In this document: piece after piece, positions 22,590 through 39,672 of the stretch | Layout: the number at the start of each line of letters is the position of its first letter | Numbering within the stretch: the stretch's first letter is position 1 | NCBI GenBank assembly: GCA_018894105.1 | Contig: CM032122.1 | Location: forward strand, 32,271,404-32,335,403 | Direction: 5' to 3' | DNA from: Jacaranda mimosifolia | Taxonomy: Eukaryota > Streptophyta > Magnoliopsida > Lamiales > Bignoniaceae | DNA: 64,000 nucleotides | Notes under the pieces: model-generated | What the model saw: the letters and a program-made list of their open reading frames with translations, nothing else | Databases searched by the model: none | What the model was told of the DNA's origin: nothing | Made by a program: the position numbers and the translations under genes

Positions 22590-23060
22590 TGAAATTAGAT
22601 GTGGCAAAGTAGGTTAAAGCCCATGGGTTCAACCCAAACCACATAGTTTTAGTTGGGTCTTAAATTTTGAAAATAGGTTCAAGTGGATTGGATTTAGGTG
22701 GATTTTATTTGGTTATATATGAGTTTAAAATGAGTTCAAGTGGATCCAATCAAAGGATTTAATGAAATCAGTATTTATAATTTAATCATCATCTCATGAT
22801 AAATTATAAAATTGTATGTTGAATAAGGTGCAAAAGGCATATTGATATAAATATTGCCTTTTGAATTAATTTTCTGAATAAAGAAAATGAATCAAAAAGG
22901 TTTTCTAATATTGGATCTATTTTGGGTTAAATCCATCCTACTTGTGATGTAACCCACTTTCACTCACTTATTTAAACTCATATTGAACCCAACTCATTTT
23001 AAAAACAACCCACCTAACCCAAATTAAATCCAATTCAACTCTCGCCCATATCTGAAATCA
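22590..23060. mobile_element. Possible hAT-like non-autonomous element with AACCCA/TGGGTT arms
   Basis: The left part has TGGGTTCAACCC, TTGGGTCTT and similar words. The right part has AACCCAACTCA and AACCCACCTAACCCAAATT. The outer ends GATGTGGCAAAG and, inverted, GATATGGGCGAG are weakly alike. The composition matches the better defined elements at 44.1-46.2 kb. TSDs are not visible, so the call is weak. Confidence 0.3.
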
Positions 23061-23924
23061 TAAGCTTGGACAATAGTCAAATTCAAGACAGGTGATTCCC
23101 TAAAGATTAAACCTCAAGACTTTAGAAGCTACAAATATTAAAAACACGGCAGAAAGAAACTAAGTGTACGCAAAATCACCAGGAACAAAAAGAAATAATC
23201 TTTCCTTGTTAACCATTCATAAAGTAATTCTAAATTTAACTTCAGGTTGTTTAATAAAATAACATTTCGTTTTATATTATACTTTTAACAAATAATATGT
23301 CTGTGTGTGTGTGTGTAATTAAAACACTCATTTAGGTAGCAATAATATAATATATTATACTAACACAATTCTTATATATGATTTACTTGTCAAACACACT
23401 AATATAAACGTTGAGGAATGTAAAATGAATATGGTTAAAAAGCAAAATTTACATTACAAAAAAATCATATTTAATTTCTATAATTAGCAAATGATCTTTT
23501 GAATTCTAAATTGGCACGTCGGAGTGGATTCAATTTGGTGCTTGTTGGTATGCCAACTTATGTTTTTTGGTAAATTTTTAGAGCTCCAACTAAAATTAAG
23601 CTAAAAGTGGTAACTTTTTGATACATACAAAATTAGAATTAAAATTTTACAAATTATAAAACGAAATTGCAAAGTGAATAAAATTACAGGATAGAAAATA
23701 AACTTTTCCACATTAATATGTGATAGCACGTGATTATCTTTCTTGTATCTCCACATCGTGTGTCCTCTCGTTTTGTTCCATTGAGGACGACAAACATGAT
23801 AAAATCTCCACCCTCAGACATTTTTAGTGCCGGCTTTTGGACAATTTGATTTGTAGGCGGGTTTAACAATATGACAGCTTGAGAAACCCAAAGGCAAAGC
23901 AATGCTTACATAAATCTCTTCCCC
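23061..23924. other. Upstream region of the subtilase gene, with (TG)n microsatellite
   Basis: Mostly AT-rich. It contains a short (TG)n tract at about 23299-23316. No ORF with family features. It precedes the subtilase promoter. Confidence 0.4.
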
Positions 23925-23934
23925 TCTATAAATT
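23925..23934 (+). promoter_or_regulatory. Candidate TATA box of the subtilase gene
   Basis: TCTATAAATT lies 94-103 bases before the start codon at 24028 and matches the plant TATA-box consensus. A transcription start about 30 bases downstream would leave a 5' UTR of roughly 65-70 bases. The position is plausible but unproven. Confidence 0.5.
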
Positions 23935-24027
23935 ACGTATATATTTGCATGAAAATATTGTGAACATATAATTATATAGTGCAGATCAAACTCAAATTTT
24001 TTATCTGTTTTAATTTAATTTCTGGCC

Positions 24028-29342
<5,315 letters not shown>

Positions 29343-29604
29343 TTTTGCATGAGTTTTTCAACAAGTGATCATGATCATATCTTCTACGTACAATTAATTG
29401 CTTGTTGGTTTGCTTATTCTTTTGGTTATTTTGGAGTGAGTTTAGAAAAAAGCTTCTTTGTTTTATATTCAATAAGGTTGTGGATTGTGCGTGACTGCAC
29501 TTGATCAAGTGAAGGATCATTTGTATTTCTGAAAATTGAATGCTCAAGAAGAATTCACGATTTGTTGTGAATGATGATCTGAAGATTGATTTATGTTGCA
29601 ACAA

Positions 29605-29840
29605 ATTGGATCGGAGGATCTTTTCAAAAATTATGAAGTTGTGATTTTTTGCTTTTGAAAGTGGTCAAGCTAATAAATATGTGAATCGATGCCTTTTTTG
29701 GTTATGGTTATCGGTGTTATTATTGACCGAGTCATTAGTAGATTGGATCCAATAGACTTGGTAGCTCATCCAAATAAGCTCAGTAGCCAATCCTGACAAG
29801 TCATACTTATCTTTTATTATAATACTATATGTGTCCCAGG
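29605..29840. repeat. Repeat copy in subtilase 3' flank (pair with intron 6)
   Basis: This is the second copy of the repeat described at 26816-27070. It shares ATTGACCGAGTCATTAGTAG, AGACTTGGTAGCTCATCCAA and ACTTATCTTTTATTATAATA-like phrases in the same order. No coding content. Confidence 0.6.
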
Positions 29841-30443
29841 AATAAGTGGGCTATATCAATATACTATATTAATGACACATTTTTTCTTTGCAAAGTGAAA
29901 AAGTTCCCTTTTAGCATTAGTCTATTATAACATGGTCTGGTGCAAGCATGTTTTCTCTACTTTTAACAAGAAATATTATTTATTTATTTTCACATATATA
30001 ACCACTATTTCAAATCTATAAAACCCACATTCCTCTAACTTAAAAGTAATTACTAAATTCCACTATTTAGCTAACTAATTACTTATTTTCTATTCTTATA
30101 AGTAATGAGACCCATAATAATAATTAAATAATAGTAGCGTACCGAGTAACTTCAGTCTTCAAGACCCTTGTTCTTGGGTGAAATTTGATATAAACCATAA
30201 AGACTTGGTCAATAATCAAATTTAAAATACAAAAATCCGATCTCTATTTTATTTCAGAGAAGGAATTTTCTGTCTCTGAAGCATGTTTTCTTGTAGTGAG
30301 ATCTTCCTCACTTTCTTCTTTCATCGACCTTGGCATTACAAACACCTTAGTTACTTGAATAAATAGAAGCAAGACCATCGCCAGAGAAAATAATAGCTCA
30401 TGCACAAGAGAGTTGAAACCCAAAAAAAGTAAGCGAAAAATCT
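29841..30443. other. Intergenic, no gene seen
   Basis: AT-rich DNA between the subtilase 3' flank and the NLR-cluster flank. No coding or structural feature can be supported. Confidence 0.4.
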
Positions 30444-30632
30444 AAACATGTGATAATTTATAATAACATTAGACATATTTTATTTATTTCATTTGAGATA
30501 ATTTATATTTTGTTATTATCGCACACAACTAATACATATGCAAACCTAATCAAGTTCCTGTGTGAAATAATTATTGTATTTGTTAATATTTTGAACAAAT
30601 TTTTGGAGTATGATCAGAAACATATCCTATAA

Positions 30633-31104
30633 GGACTTGTTTGCTTCATTGGATAAAGTTTGATAGATCCATTTTCAAGCTTTATCTTTTGTTTGCTTCA
30701 TATTTTTGTGATCCATGATACCTTTGCGGCCCGACATGGGATCATGGGCCAGGCTAGTTTATGGATCAAGCCATCTTGGCTTGATCCATTTTTCATCCTT
30801 TCAAATTTGATCTGATAAAGAATAAAAATGACATTCTTACCCTCATAAAAACCATATTCTCAACGCCTTCTGCCAAAATTTGAAATTTTACCTTTTTAGA
30901 AGTTAGAATATTTTGGACATTATAAAGTGTAATCACATTGAGCAATCTTCTCAACCAACCATTAGATAGTATTAAGCATGGAATATCACTAATTTCTAAA
31001 ATCCAAGCAAATAATAAATTACATGGTTTTGGATACCATTTCTAGCTTATGTATCACTAGCATATTAATCTCTCCTAATCCTATATGCCCAAGCAAACAA
31101 GTCC
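30633..31104. mobile_element. Tourist-like (PIF/Harbinger) MITE, 472 bp
   Basis: The terminal inverted repeats are GGACTTGTTTGCTT at the left and AAGCAAACAAGTCC at the right, perfect over 14 bases, flanked by the 3-bp direct repeat TAA (30630-30632 and 31105-31107). The paralogous flanks near 52465 and 51060 read through the insertion point without it, which confirms the boundaries. Non-coding; it depends on a Harbinger transposase in trans. Confidence 0.85.
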
Positions 31105-31270
31105 TAAGTGTCCAAAAGCGACATGTATTTCTAAAATATCAAGAACACTTATTGACAATATATATACAACATCTAAATTGAATTTATCATTCAACAATAC
31201 CTAAATCACATCCAAGGGACTATATATGTCGAAAGAGGGGGAAAAAAAAAACAGATCTCTTAACCACCAA

Positions 31271-31657
31271 GGGCTTGTTTGCTTCAATTGATTATGCTTG
31301 ATAGATGTATAATCACTTCTAATTTATTGTTTGTTTGCCTTGATATAGGGCCCATGATAAGTCATTGGCCCTGTATTAAGTTGGAATATGGATTAAGAGA
31401 TGAGAGGCTTGATACATTTTCTTTGGGTTGAATAAGATTCAAAAAAACAAAATTATCCTTGATTAGTATATAAAAAGATATATTAAAACAAATAATAAAA
31501 AGTTATAATCGTAAAATCATATATTTTGTTTTAATTTACTTTTCAGTTAGTCTTACCAATCAAACGTGAAATTATATTGTTTTATCTTGGTAGACTTAAA
31601 ATATATCAATTTATTTGTATATCATTCATAATCACATTACTCCAAATAAACTAGCCC
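31271..31657. mobile_element. Second Tourist-like MITE, 387 bp
   Basis: The ends are GGGCTTGTTTGCTTCAA and, inverted, GGGCTAGTTTATTTGGA. The flanking trinucleotides are CAA and TAA, an imperfect TSD. It resembles the MITE at 30633-31104 in its ends. Non-coding. Confidence 0.65.
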
Positions 31658-31972
31658 TAAGAAGACTTAATTAGCATATTCATAGTTTTCTGCATATCAA
31701 TGTGAATGAGATGGGATTAAAATTCACTACAAGTTATATTCTGATTATTTGGACTATCAACTATATACCTTATACTAATCTGAATTATGTAGCTAACCAA
31801 ATGCTTTATATATTATATCGAGTTGACTAAGAGAATGACTACAGACATTTCATCCATTGCAATGAAAATGGAAGGCTTATCACTTGCAATCACTAACAAA
31901 AAAAGCATAAAGGTAACCTATTAATTAAAATTTGAATAATCAAGACATACTAAATGCATAGGCAAAGTGCAA

Positions 31973-34600
31973 TCAGAAGTAATGGCTCTCCTGCTGAACT
32001 ACATGAACTTGAATGACATTGTTTCCCAGACTTCGTTGTTCTTCTGCAATTCTGAGTGCTGATTCCGCAGCTAATTTGCTGCAATGCACCTTAATCAATT
32101 CAAGAGTAGGAATATCTCCAATTTCAGGAGGGATCTCCTTCAATTCAAAGCAGTATCTGATTTCAAGGTGCTCAAGGCGAGGGAAATCGGTATTTTCTGC
32201 TCGCCAGTACTTGAGATTTAAATTGTCCATCAGCAGGAACTTCAGCCGGGAAAATTCCCCCTCTATGGGTTCCCACTCTTCTCCCTCCAAAGCATTTTTT
32301 CGTAGTTTGAGCACTTCTAAATTAGGCAAGGAACCCACCACGGTCAGGTCCTTCCAAAGAAGCCTGCAACCTCCTAGAGTCAACTTTCTAAGCTTCAGTG
32401 GGAAGGAAAAGCTGTCGGGGAAGGGGTCTGGATTTCTGCTAAGGGAGAGATATGGAAACAAGATTTCCAGTGTCTCAAGTTGGCTAAGACGGATGAGATT
32501 GTTGAGGCCAAACTTGAGCCACTTTTGGTAGGTGTCGTAATTGTAACCAACTTTCAAAGTCCTAAGGTTTGGAATCATTTCAATGAACTCGTTGGTGAAG
32601 TTGAAATCTCGTATCTTCGAGAGTGTTTGTAGGTTTGATAGGATAGCGAGAGGAACGGGTGGCAACCCGAGGTTGCCAACCATAACATGTCTCAGGTGAG
32701 ATAGCAATAAGATGCCAAATCCTTCACTAAATGCTTCCAATGAAATAACAATTAATGTTTGAAGATTTTGAAGCTTGGATATGGATTGAGGAATTCGGAA
32801 GCACTGTCCTGCACTTCCTCGGAAGGCGAGGTACCTTAAATGGAACAATTCCAAAATTTCATCATGAAATGCGTAGAATGCTACGTTTACTGCATCCAAC
32901 ACTCTCAATAATTTAAAGCCTGATGCAAATGACAAAAAAGATACAGGACAGTAAAAACAAAGAATAGAACGAACATGTTTGTCACATTCTTCGGCGTCTT
33001 CTATGAAGTATGAGTAAGAAGGATGAATATAGAGACGGCTTACATTCCTGGTGGGTTTTGGGTCTGAGTAATCTTTTCCATCTAGGACATGAAGAAAATT
33101 CTCTTGACGGGTTCTTTCTATGCACAAGTCTCTCAAAACATCATGAATGCTGCAACATTTGAATTGGCTATTGGAACTTCTCTTAGTGATCAAAACAAGA
33201 TTTCTGCTAACAAGATCCTCCAAGTATTCCTCAGCTACTTCTTCTAAGCTTTTTGATTCAATTGATTTTAGGAATCCCTCAGCAACCCATAACTTGATCA
33301 GTTTGGAGATACGAATTTCATGATCTTCTGGAAAGCCTCCCAAATATAGAAGGCATGGTTTTAGATGATGAGGCAAGTGGTTGTAACTTGAAGAAAGTAT
33401 ATTTGAGAAGTGTTCATCATTTTCAGTAGAAGCTGAACTTACATTTCTTGAAATCTCTTCCCAATCATATCTTGCCTTTTTGACTTTGGAGAGGAGTCCT
33501 GCGACCACAACGATTGCAAGTGGAAGTCCTCGACAATTATTTGCAATCTGCCTTCCAATATCCTCCAATTCTGGGGGACAAAACACCTGCTCACGAAATA
33601 GATTCCAACTTTGATCCTCATTCAAGAATTGCATCTGATGAAGAAATCCAGAACTGTTAGCATAAGCACCCACATTTGATAGCCTAGTGGTTAATATGAT
33701 CCGACTTCCATTGGAGTCATCTGGAAATATCCTCTTTACATCATCCCACACTTTTGTATCCCAAATATCATCTATTATGATAAGATACCTCATTCCTTTC
33801 AAATGTCTGTATATATGTTCTACTAACACATGATCTGCCTCCACTTTACTTGATTTGTTGTCTATATTCATGGAGTCTAGAATACCTAGAAGAACTTTTC
33901 GCAGATGATAATCTTGAGATACAGTGACCCAAGCACGACAATAAAAGTGATACACTATAAGTTCATCATCAAATATATTTCTAGCCAAAGTGGTCTTACC
34001 GATACCCCCCATTCCGACAATTGAAATGACCTCAAGTTTGGATGAATCTCCACAGAGCTGTTCTTTTATTGTTGTCAGGCATTCATCAAATCCCACCATC
34101 GCATTTCTACTGCTTGGTGCCTGTTTTGATGCTCCATTATCTGCAGAATAAGTATAGTTTAGCTCCAAATTATCTTCAGTTGTGTGGCTTTTCTTGATCC
34201 TCATCACCTCTTCCACAATGGAAACAACTTCTTTCTCCACCTTCTCCAAGTCTTTGAGTTGCCAAGGGTTCACCTTCTGGAAAGCCGAAATCAAGCACCG
34301 AAAAAGCCTCTTAACTCCATGAGTTTTGACTTTCGGAGGAGCCTGTGCTGAAATTTGAGATTCAATGATATTTTGTACTTTATATGCCGCATCTCTGATT
34401 CGCCTTTCCAGAAAATCAGCTGCTGCTTCATCTTTTGGTGAATAGCCATCTCCCAGTCGTGCTTGCAAATGGCTGAACTTTTCATAGAGAGATGCAATTT
34501 GTTGTCTATCAAGAAGAAAGTACAATTTTTGATACGAATCACGATGGATGATGTCCTCAAGTAATTCCACAAGTGAAACAAGAGCAGCGTAATAAGCCAT
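31973..34600 (-). CDS. CC-NB-ARC-LRR (NLR) resistance protein, R1-like, single exon, 875 aa
   Basis: The start is placed at 34600 (MAYYAALVSLVELLEDIIHR), which is conserved in the nearby NLR pseudogene; the frame is open 16 codons further up. Residues 1-150 form the coiled-coil Rx-N/R1-type domain. NB-ARC motifs in order are the P-loop GMGGIGKTT (about 196-204), RNBS-A (CRAWVTVSQDYHLRK), kinase-2 LIIIDDIWD (273-281), RNBS-B GSRIILTTR (298-306), GLPL (358-361), RNBS-D CLLYLGGFPEDHEI (about 416), and IHD in the MHD position (485-487). About 350 residues of leucine-rich repeats follow to the C terminus. These proteins are cytoplasmic immune receptors; the LRRs help sense a pathogen effector and the NB-ARC acts as an ATP/ADP switch. 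All motifs are intact and no stop or frameshift is present. Its closest relatives by motif are late-blight R1-type proteins. Confidence 0.93.
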   Translation of the reverse strand: MAYYAALVSLVELLEDIIHRDSYQKLYFLLDRQQIASLYEKFSHLQARLGDGYSPKDEAAADFLERRIRDAAYKVQNIIESQISAQAPPKVKTHGVKRLFRCLISAFQKVNPWQLKDLEKVEKEVVSIVEEVMRIKKSHTTEDNLELNYTYSADNGASKQAPSSRNAMVGFDECLTTIKEQLCGDSSKLEVISIVGMGGIGKTTLARNIFDDELIVYHFYCRAWVTVSQDYHLRKVLLGILDSMNIDNKSSKVEADHVLVEHIYRHLKGMRYLIIIDDIWDTKVWDDVKRIFPDDSNGSRIILTTRLSNVGAYANSSGFLHQMQFLNEDQSWNLFREQVFCPPELEDIGRQIANNCRGLPLAIVVVAGLLSKVKKARYDWEEISRNVSSASTENDEHFSNILSSSYNHLPHHLKPCLLYLGGFPEDHEIRISKLIKLWVAEGFLKSIESKSLEEVAEEYLEDLVSRNLVLITKRSSNSQFKCCSIHDVLRDLCIERTRQENFLHVLDGKDYSDPKPTRNVSRLYIHPSYSYFIEDAEECDKHVRSILCFYCPVSFLSFASGFKLLRVLDAVNVAFYAFHDEILELFHLRYLAFRGSAGQCFRIPQSISKLQNLQTLIVISLEAFSEGFGILLLSHLRHVMVGNLGLPPVPLAILSNLQTLSKIRDFNFTNEFIEMIPNLRTLKVGYNYDTYQKWLKFGLNNLIRLSQLETLEILFPYLSLSRNPDPFPDSFSFPLKLRKLTLGGCRLLWKDLTVVGSLPNLEVLKLRKNALEGEEWEPIEGEFSRLKFLLMDNLNLKYWRAENTDFPRLEHLEIRYCFELKEIPPEIGDIPTLELIKVHCSKLAAESALRIAEEQRSLGNNVIQVHVVQQESHYF

Positions 34601-34669
34601 AGCTGATCTTCTTCCACAAATTAGTACAGATCTACTGAGAACAAACAATATTGCAGTATGATGTTAATT

Positions 34670-34997
34670 ATTTGAGTTCTAAGTGATCTGTAGTTAAAAT
34701 CAAACCATCCTTTTGACTGTTAAAATAGCTAGCAGACAACTTGTAAAACTTAAAAATACTATTACATACAGGCTGGCTGTTGAATCAGACTGCACAAGAG
34801 AAGACATGAAAGAGAATATTTTTATAGTCAACTTGCAACATACACCAATTAATTAGCATAATAATATATACGACTCGCTTCTCAGTTCACAAGAAGACAT
34901 GATTAGTGTAATTTTTTAATTTCTAAGCAATTTGCAGTACATGAATACTCTGCAAAAAGTCAAAATTGGCAAAAAACGAGAGGATATATATCACTAT
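34670..34997. repeat. NLR 5' flank, proximal part (duplicated at 48450 and 55680)
   Basis: The phrases AAACCATCCTTTTGACTGTT, GCTGGCTGTTGAATCAGACT, ATTAATTAGCATAATAATAT and CTTCTCAGTTCACAAGAAGA recur in order at 48450-48745, and more weakly at 55690-55870 upstream of the NLR pseudogene. This is therefore the promoter side of the duplicated NLR unit. It is cut at 34997 by the MULE-like insertion and resumes at 43142. Confidence 0.8.
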
Positions 34998-35933
34998 AAA
35001 AAATGTAGGGCTACCATATTTGAGGTTTGGCATAATTACTAAAAGGTTATCATTTTTTTCGAAAATTACAAAACTCCCCATGAGCCAACAATTTAGTCTA
35101 GCCAATAGCCACCGTTAGGGTTTTTTTAAATTACTGTTAAAAATGACATGTGAAATTTCATAATTGCCCTTCTGATAATTTGGTTGATAAACTGATTGTT
35201 TAAAAGTACAAAAATATCGTAAAACCTTAATAAAAATATAAAAATGCTTAAATATTCATATACATATACATCTTATATAATATATTGTTATGTAATATAA
35301 ATAATATATATGAGCAAAAACATCCCCACCCCTCCCCTCGCTAGGCAAAGCCAGATCTGGCCATGACTAGATAGCTAATAACTGCTGGCTGCATGCCATG
35401 CTGGCGGGGGGGGGGAGGTTTTATTTTTTTCTTAATTAATAAATAATTTAGTTTAAAATATATTTAAATTCTTTTACTTATTTATTCCTAATTAATATTG
35501 TATTTAACTTTTTATTTATTGTGTTTTTAATTAATTAATAAATTTAACTACATTTCTTTAATTATTTTAGATATATTTATTATTTGCATAAATATTAATT
35601 TATTATTTTAAATATCTTTATTTTCGAATGATTATTATTTTATTAAATTCAAAAAATATATATTTTCAATTTATAAACAATTTAATTAAAAATACATATA
35701 TTTAAATTTTTTTACTTATTTATTCTCAATTAAGATAGTTTTTAATTTTTATTTATTGTTTTTTATATAATTAATAAATTTGACTAAAGTTTGTTTATTA
35801 TTTTAGATATATTAATTATTTGAATAAATAATTTAATTATTTAAAATCTCTTTATTTTAAATATGATTATTATTTTAATAAATAATTTAATTCAATTTAA
35901 CTAAATTACTTTAGTTATGCTTACTAGTTTAAT

Positions 35934-36827
35934 TGTAACACCCATCTCAGGATAACCCCTAAGCTGAGATGCCACTTCGATTCAAGCTTAAATCATTACC
36001 CACAAGACAAAACGATAGGCCTGTGAAAATTTTCAAAATCCACCAAGGACAGCAACAAGCTTCAACTTAAGCAGACTACAACAAAAGCACTATATACATC
36101 CCATACGTTCAACATAATATTTACATGCCACAGATTCTGGATTCAAACTTAACATATCACAATATCTCTAAGCATAATATAATATCCAAATAAATCCATA
36201 ATCACATATAAACATCTATTGTATTACAAATTATATATATTCTCCAGTCCAAGCTTGAAGTCCATGTCCATCACTTAGCCCTATCTGGAAAAATCAAGAA
36301 TAACATAGAAGGGTAAGTCCAAAGGACTTAGTGAGGGGTAAAAATCAGTATCAAACCATGAAGGCTCTGTTGAAGAGTAATCAATTCAACAGATCATAAA
36401 CTAACAAGACAATGCAATCGGACATGAACGTATCAGAACACAAGCATTATCAAATTCAAGGTTATTGGTAGGTGCTAGTTTGGGAGTTGTTATTGTCGGC
36501 GCGAATGGCTCGGGATTGTCTCAATCGGATCAATTCGAAAGGAATTGTCCGTCTCAGCCGAATGAGTTTGGGAGGAAATACAGTCAAAATCCAGTCTTCA
36601 CAATTGAGTCCTTCAGAATGTAGTAAAACCTCAATTCCACACTTGGACTAAGTTAGTGCCTAACATTCACCCATTTGACCAAAAATATTCACAATTTGAC
36701 CCACAAAATTTCCAAATGTTGGTCAATCAAGTTTTCCTCAAATGGCAATTCGACCCCAAAACTTCCAAAAATAATAAATGATTTTAAGAAAATTCCCACC
36801 AATCATATAATTTCTAGGGGTGTTGCA
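35934..36827 (-). repeat. 3' LTR of the nested gypsy element, internally deleted
   Basis: It matches the right LTR over its two ends. Matching stops after GAGGAAATACAG at about 36581 and resumes at CAGTCTTCA...TTGAGTCCTT, which corresponds to about 42540 in the right LTR. Roughly 1.77 kb of LTR interior is therefore missing here. It ends TGTTGCA where the other copy has TGTTACA. Confidence 0.88.
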
Positions 36828-36842
36828 CTCTTCCCCCTTAAA
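36828..36842 (-). other. Polypurine tract of the nested gypsy element
   Basis: The minus strand reads TTTAAGGGGGAAGAG immediately before the 3' LTR. This is a typical primer site for plus-strand DNA synthesis and it fixes the element orientation as minus. Confidence 0.8.
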
Positions 36843-39672
36843 AGAATCTGGTCCCCAGATTCTCACCTGAATGCTGTTTCGATGGGCAAAAAATGAGCAG
36901 ACTTGGTCAATTGGTCTACTATTACCCAGATACTGACATATCTTCCTCGGGTTGTTGGTAGACTTGCTACAAAGTTCATAGTGACCTGCTTCCATTTCCA
37001 ATTAGGGATTGGAAACGGTTGTAGCAACCCCACCGGTTACTGATGCTCTGCTTTCACTAGCTGGTAGGTCAACACTTCCGCACATAATCTGCAACATCTA
37101 TTTTCCTTCCCTTCCGCCAGAATTGCTTATTCAAGACCAAATACATCTTCGTGCCTCTTGGATGTATCGTGTATATTATCTTGTGTGCCTCATTTAACAA
37201 TCTCTTTTTTATTTCTTCCGACACACATATTCTCTTGCAGAGCAGAAGTGTAACTTCGCTATCGGTATTGAACTCAGACTCTTTAGAACTTCCAACCATT
37301 TTATTCTGTTTTAGTATCCATATATCATTAGCTTAGGCCTGTCGCATTCCATCTTATAATTCGGGCTGCACTTTCTCCTACAATCCAAGCTTGCTGTTTA
37401 TTTCAGCACAACACCCGTTCTTAGGCTTCTTGATGCTTCTGCCTCTAGTAAGTGAGCCATCCCAACCCTTCGGGAGATAGGTGATCGAAAAATCATAGTC
37501 TTCTAGAATTTCCATCTATCGGCGCTGTCTCATATAGATCCTCATTCTGGTCAAATGGTTTATCTTTCTGAGTTAATTCAGTCGATGGGTCGGCTATTTT
37601 AGAAAAGTCTTGAGCAAATCTCTTGTAGTAGTCGACAAGACCCAGGAAACTACAGGCTTCTGTCACGTCTTCCAGTTCTTTCCATTTGACTATCACCTCT
37701 ATCTTGAGGGATCAACCTCTATCCCATCCTAGGATATTATATGCCTAAGAAAAGCCACTTTCTATATCCAAAATCTGTACTTACTAAATTTTGCATACAA
37801 CTTATGTTCTCGCAGGGCTTCGAGAACCATAGTAAGTACTTTGCGTGGTCTTTTCTTGTTCTCAGCTGGTAGTATCCCTTTCTCAAATCCAGCTTTGAGA
37901 AGATTATTTATCCCTGCAGAAGGTCAAACAATTCTTCTTCATAGGGTGGGGGAGTAATAAGTTCAATTCTTTTAGAAATACCTCCGAGCATTCGGCTACT
38001 ACTTCCACTTCCACAATTTTAAACTGTATCTCAGGGTTTATTGATAACATGCTCTAAGAATCCTAGCCCGTCTTTCCTCAAAATCTTTCTGGCCTCTAGC
38101 GTAGATATGATTAGTATTGGTGAAGCGTTATCTATAGGATGGCGTGTTGGTTTTGGTATCTTATCTCCGAGGGTAATGCGTTTGGTGTAGCTGTTCACCT
38201 GTGCCTGATGACTATACAACCAATCCATTCCAAGTATCAACTCATACTCTTTGATAGACATCTGTATGAGATTGATTGAATATACCATGTCCCTGATCAT
38301 ATTTGGGCAATCTCGATACATGGTGTCTATTATTAACCCTATTCCTAAGAGCGTCGGAACTTCTATTTGGTAAACCATGGTCTCGGGGTTGCATATTTAG
38401 TTTTTGAGAAAATGAGATAGATATGAAAGAATGTAGAGCACCAAGATCATACAAAGCATTATCATAGATTCTAGAGATAGAAACCATACCTTCTACCATC
38501 TCGTTATGATCTGGTGCATCTTCTTCTGTCAGAGCATAGGCACGAGCTTGTACTTTCTATTTCCTACTAGCTCTTGCCACCTGTTTTCCTTTCCGCGCAA
38601 GTGCTGGGTTTTTCTTTTTAAGGTAATCCCTCAGGAATTGCTGGTCGCTACCGCAACCTATACACTTACTTTGCTTCTTCCAACATTCAGTCTCTTCATG
38701 GTTAAATCCCCCATAGAATTCACATTATTTCCATGCCATTCCTTAAGCTAAATTTTATGTCTCACCAGACTGAGGGGCTCATTGCGTAGTGCTTCCAACC
38801 TGTAGCCTCGGCTATTTTCTTTCGGCATTACTCTGTCCATCGAGGTGTATCTTTCCCTTTTGGCTCATATCCTCGATTTTTTGGATCTTTTGCAGTTCTA
38901 ACTCAAGTTGCAATGCCTTGCTTACTACTTGATTGACGTTCGGCAGCTCACAAGTGGCCAGACGCCTTCTCAATTCCAACCGCAACCCTTGTACAAACCA
39001 TCGAGTCTGTCGACTTTTATCATCTTGTATGTAGGGAGCATATTGTATTAGTCAGCTAAAAGTAGCCTCATACTGACTAACAAACTATGCCTCATGTATA
39101 AGGTCCACAAACTCTCTTTCCCTCACTTGCTTCACCACTTCTGGCATATATTTATTCATGAAGTATGGGGTAAAATTCTCTCAAGTTCGGTGGGTTCCTT
39201 CAACTGTCCACCTATGATCAATTATCTTTCACCAACTTTAGGCGAAACCTTCTAGAAAGAACGTAGCAAATCAAACATTTTGCTCTTCTGAATAACGCAG
39301 TGTCGAGAAAATATTCTCTAAACTCTCAATCCATTCTTCGACTGTTCTATCATCAGGGCCTCCTAAGAACTTCGGGGGCTAAAAACATAGGAACCATTCC
39401 AATGCCTGATCTTCAGTCACCTCATTAACAACTTCTGCTCCACCACCTGGTTGTTGACCCTGCTGCTTGAATCTTGGTCCCCTCTGATACATAGGGTTTG
39501 CTAACTGACCAACTGAAGGAGTTTGCGAGACCTCTTCTTTTAGCATGGGTTGTGGGTAAGCCGGTGGTTCTCGTCTTGGAGCCTCTCGGTCATTGACCCT
39601 TCGCCCGAGAGGTCTTCTTTGTCATTCGGTTCTAGGCGGAGTAGGTATATCAAAACTTCCTTGAGATGCCAT
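36843..39672 (-). pseudogene. Ty3-gypsy gag-pol remnants
   Basis: Gag starts at 39672 (MASQGSFDIPTPP), with a stop after 14 codons. A zinc knuckle (CIGCGSDQQFLRD) lies near 38650. The protease core ALYDLGALHSFIS near 38430 carries DLG where DSG or DTG is expected; it is followed by ILGMDWLYSHQAQV. The reverse transcriptase is mostly deleted: only its end (LEALREHKLYAKFSK) and the connection block (SFLGLVDYYKRFAQDFSKIA, near 37620) remain, with no catalytic YxDD. Integrase keeps the zinc-binding part (HPRGTKMYLVL, ADYVRKC near 37100) and the start of the core (PNWKWKQVTMNFVASLP, IVDQLTKSAHFLP), then stops at the polypurine tract. Frameshifts and stops are frequent. It cannot encode active proteins. 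Confidence 0.88.

Larger units (their letters stand above)
30444..31972. repeat. 3' flank of the intact NLR gene, duplicated elsewhere in the window
   Basis: Apart from two MITEs, this stretch is colinear with 52300-52849, the 3' flank of the NLR pseudogene: TTTGTTAATATTTTGAACAA, GCAACATGTATTTC-like, TTGAATTTATCATTCAACAA, CATTTCATCCATTGCAATGA and ATAGGCAAAGTGCAAT phrases occur in the same order. A third partial copy lies at about 50900-51110. This shows the NLR genes arose by local duplication that included their flanks. Confidence 0.75.
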
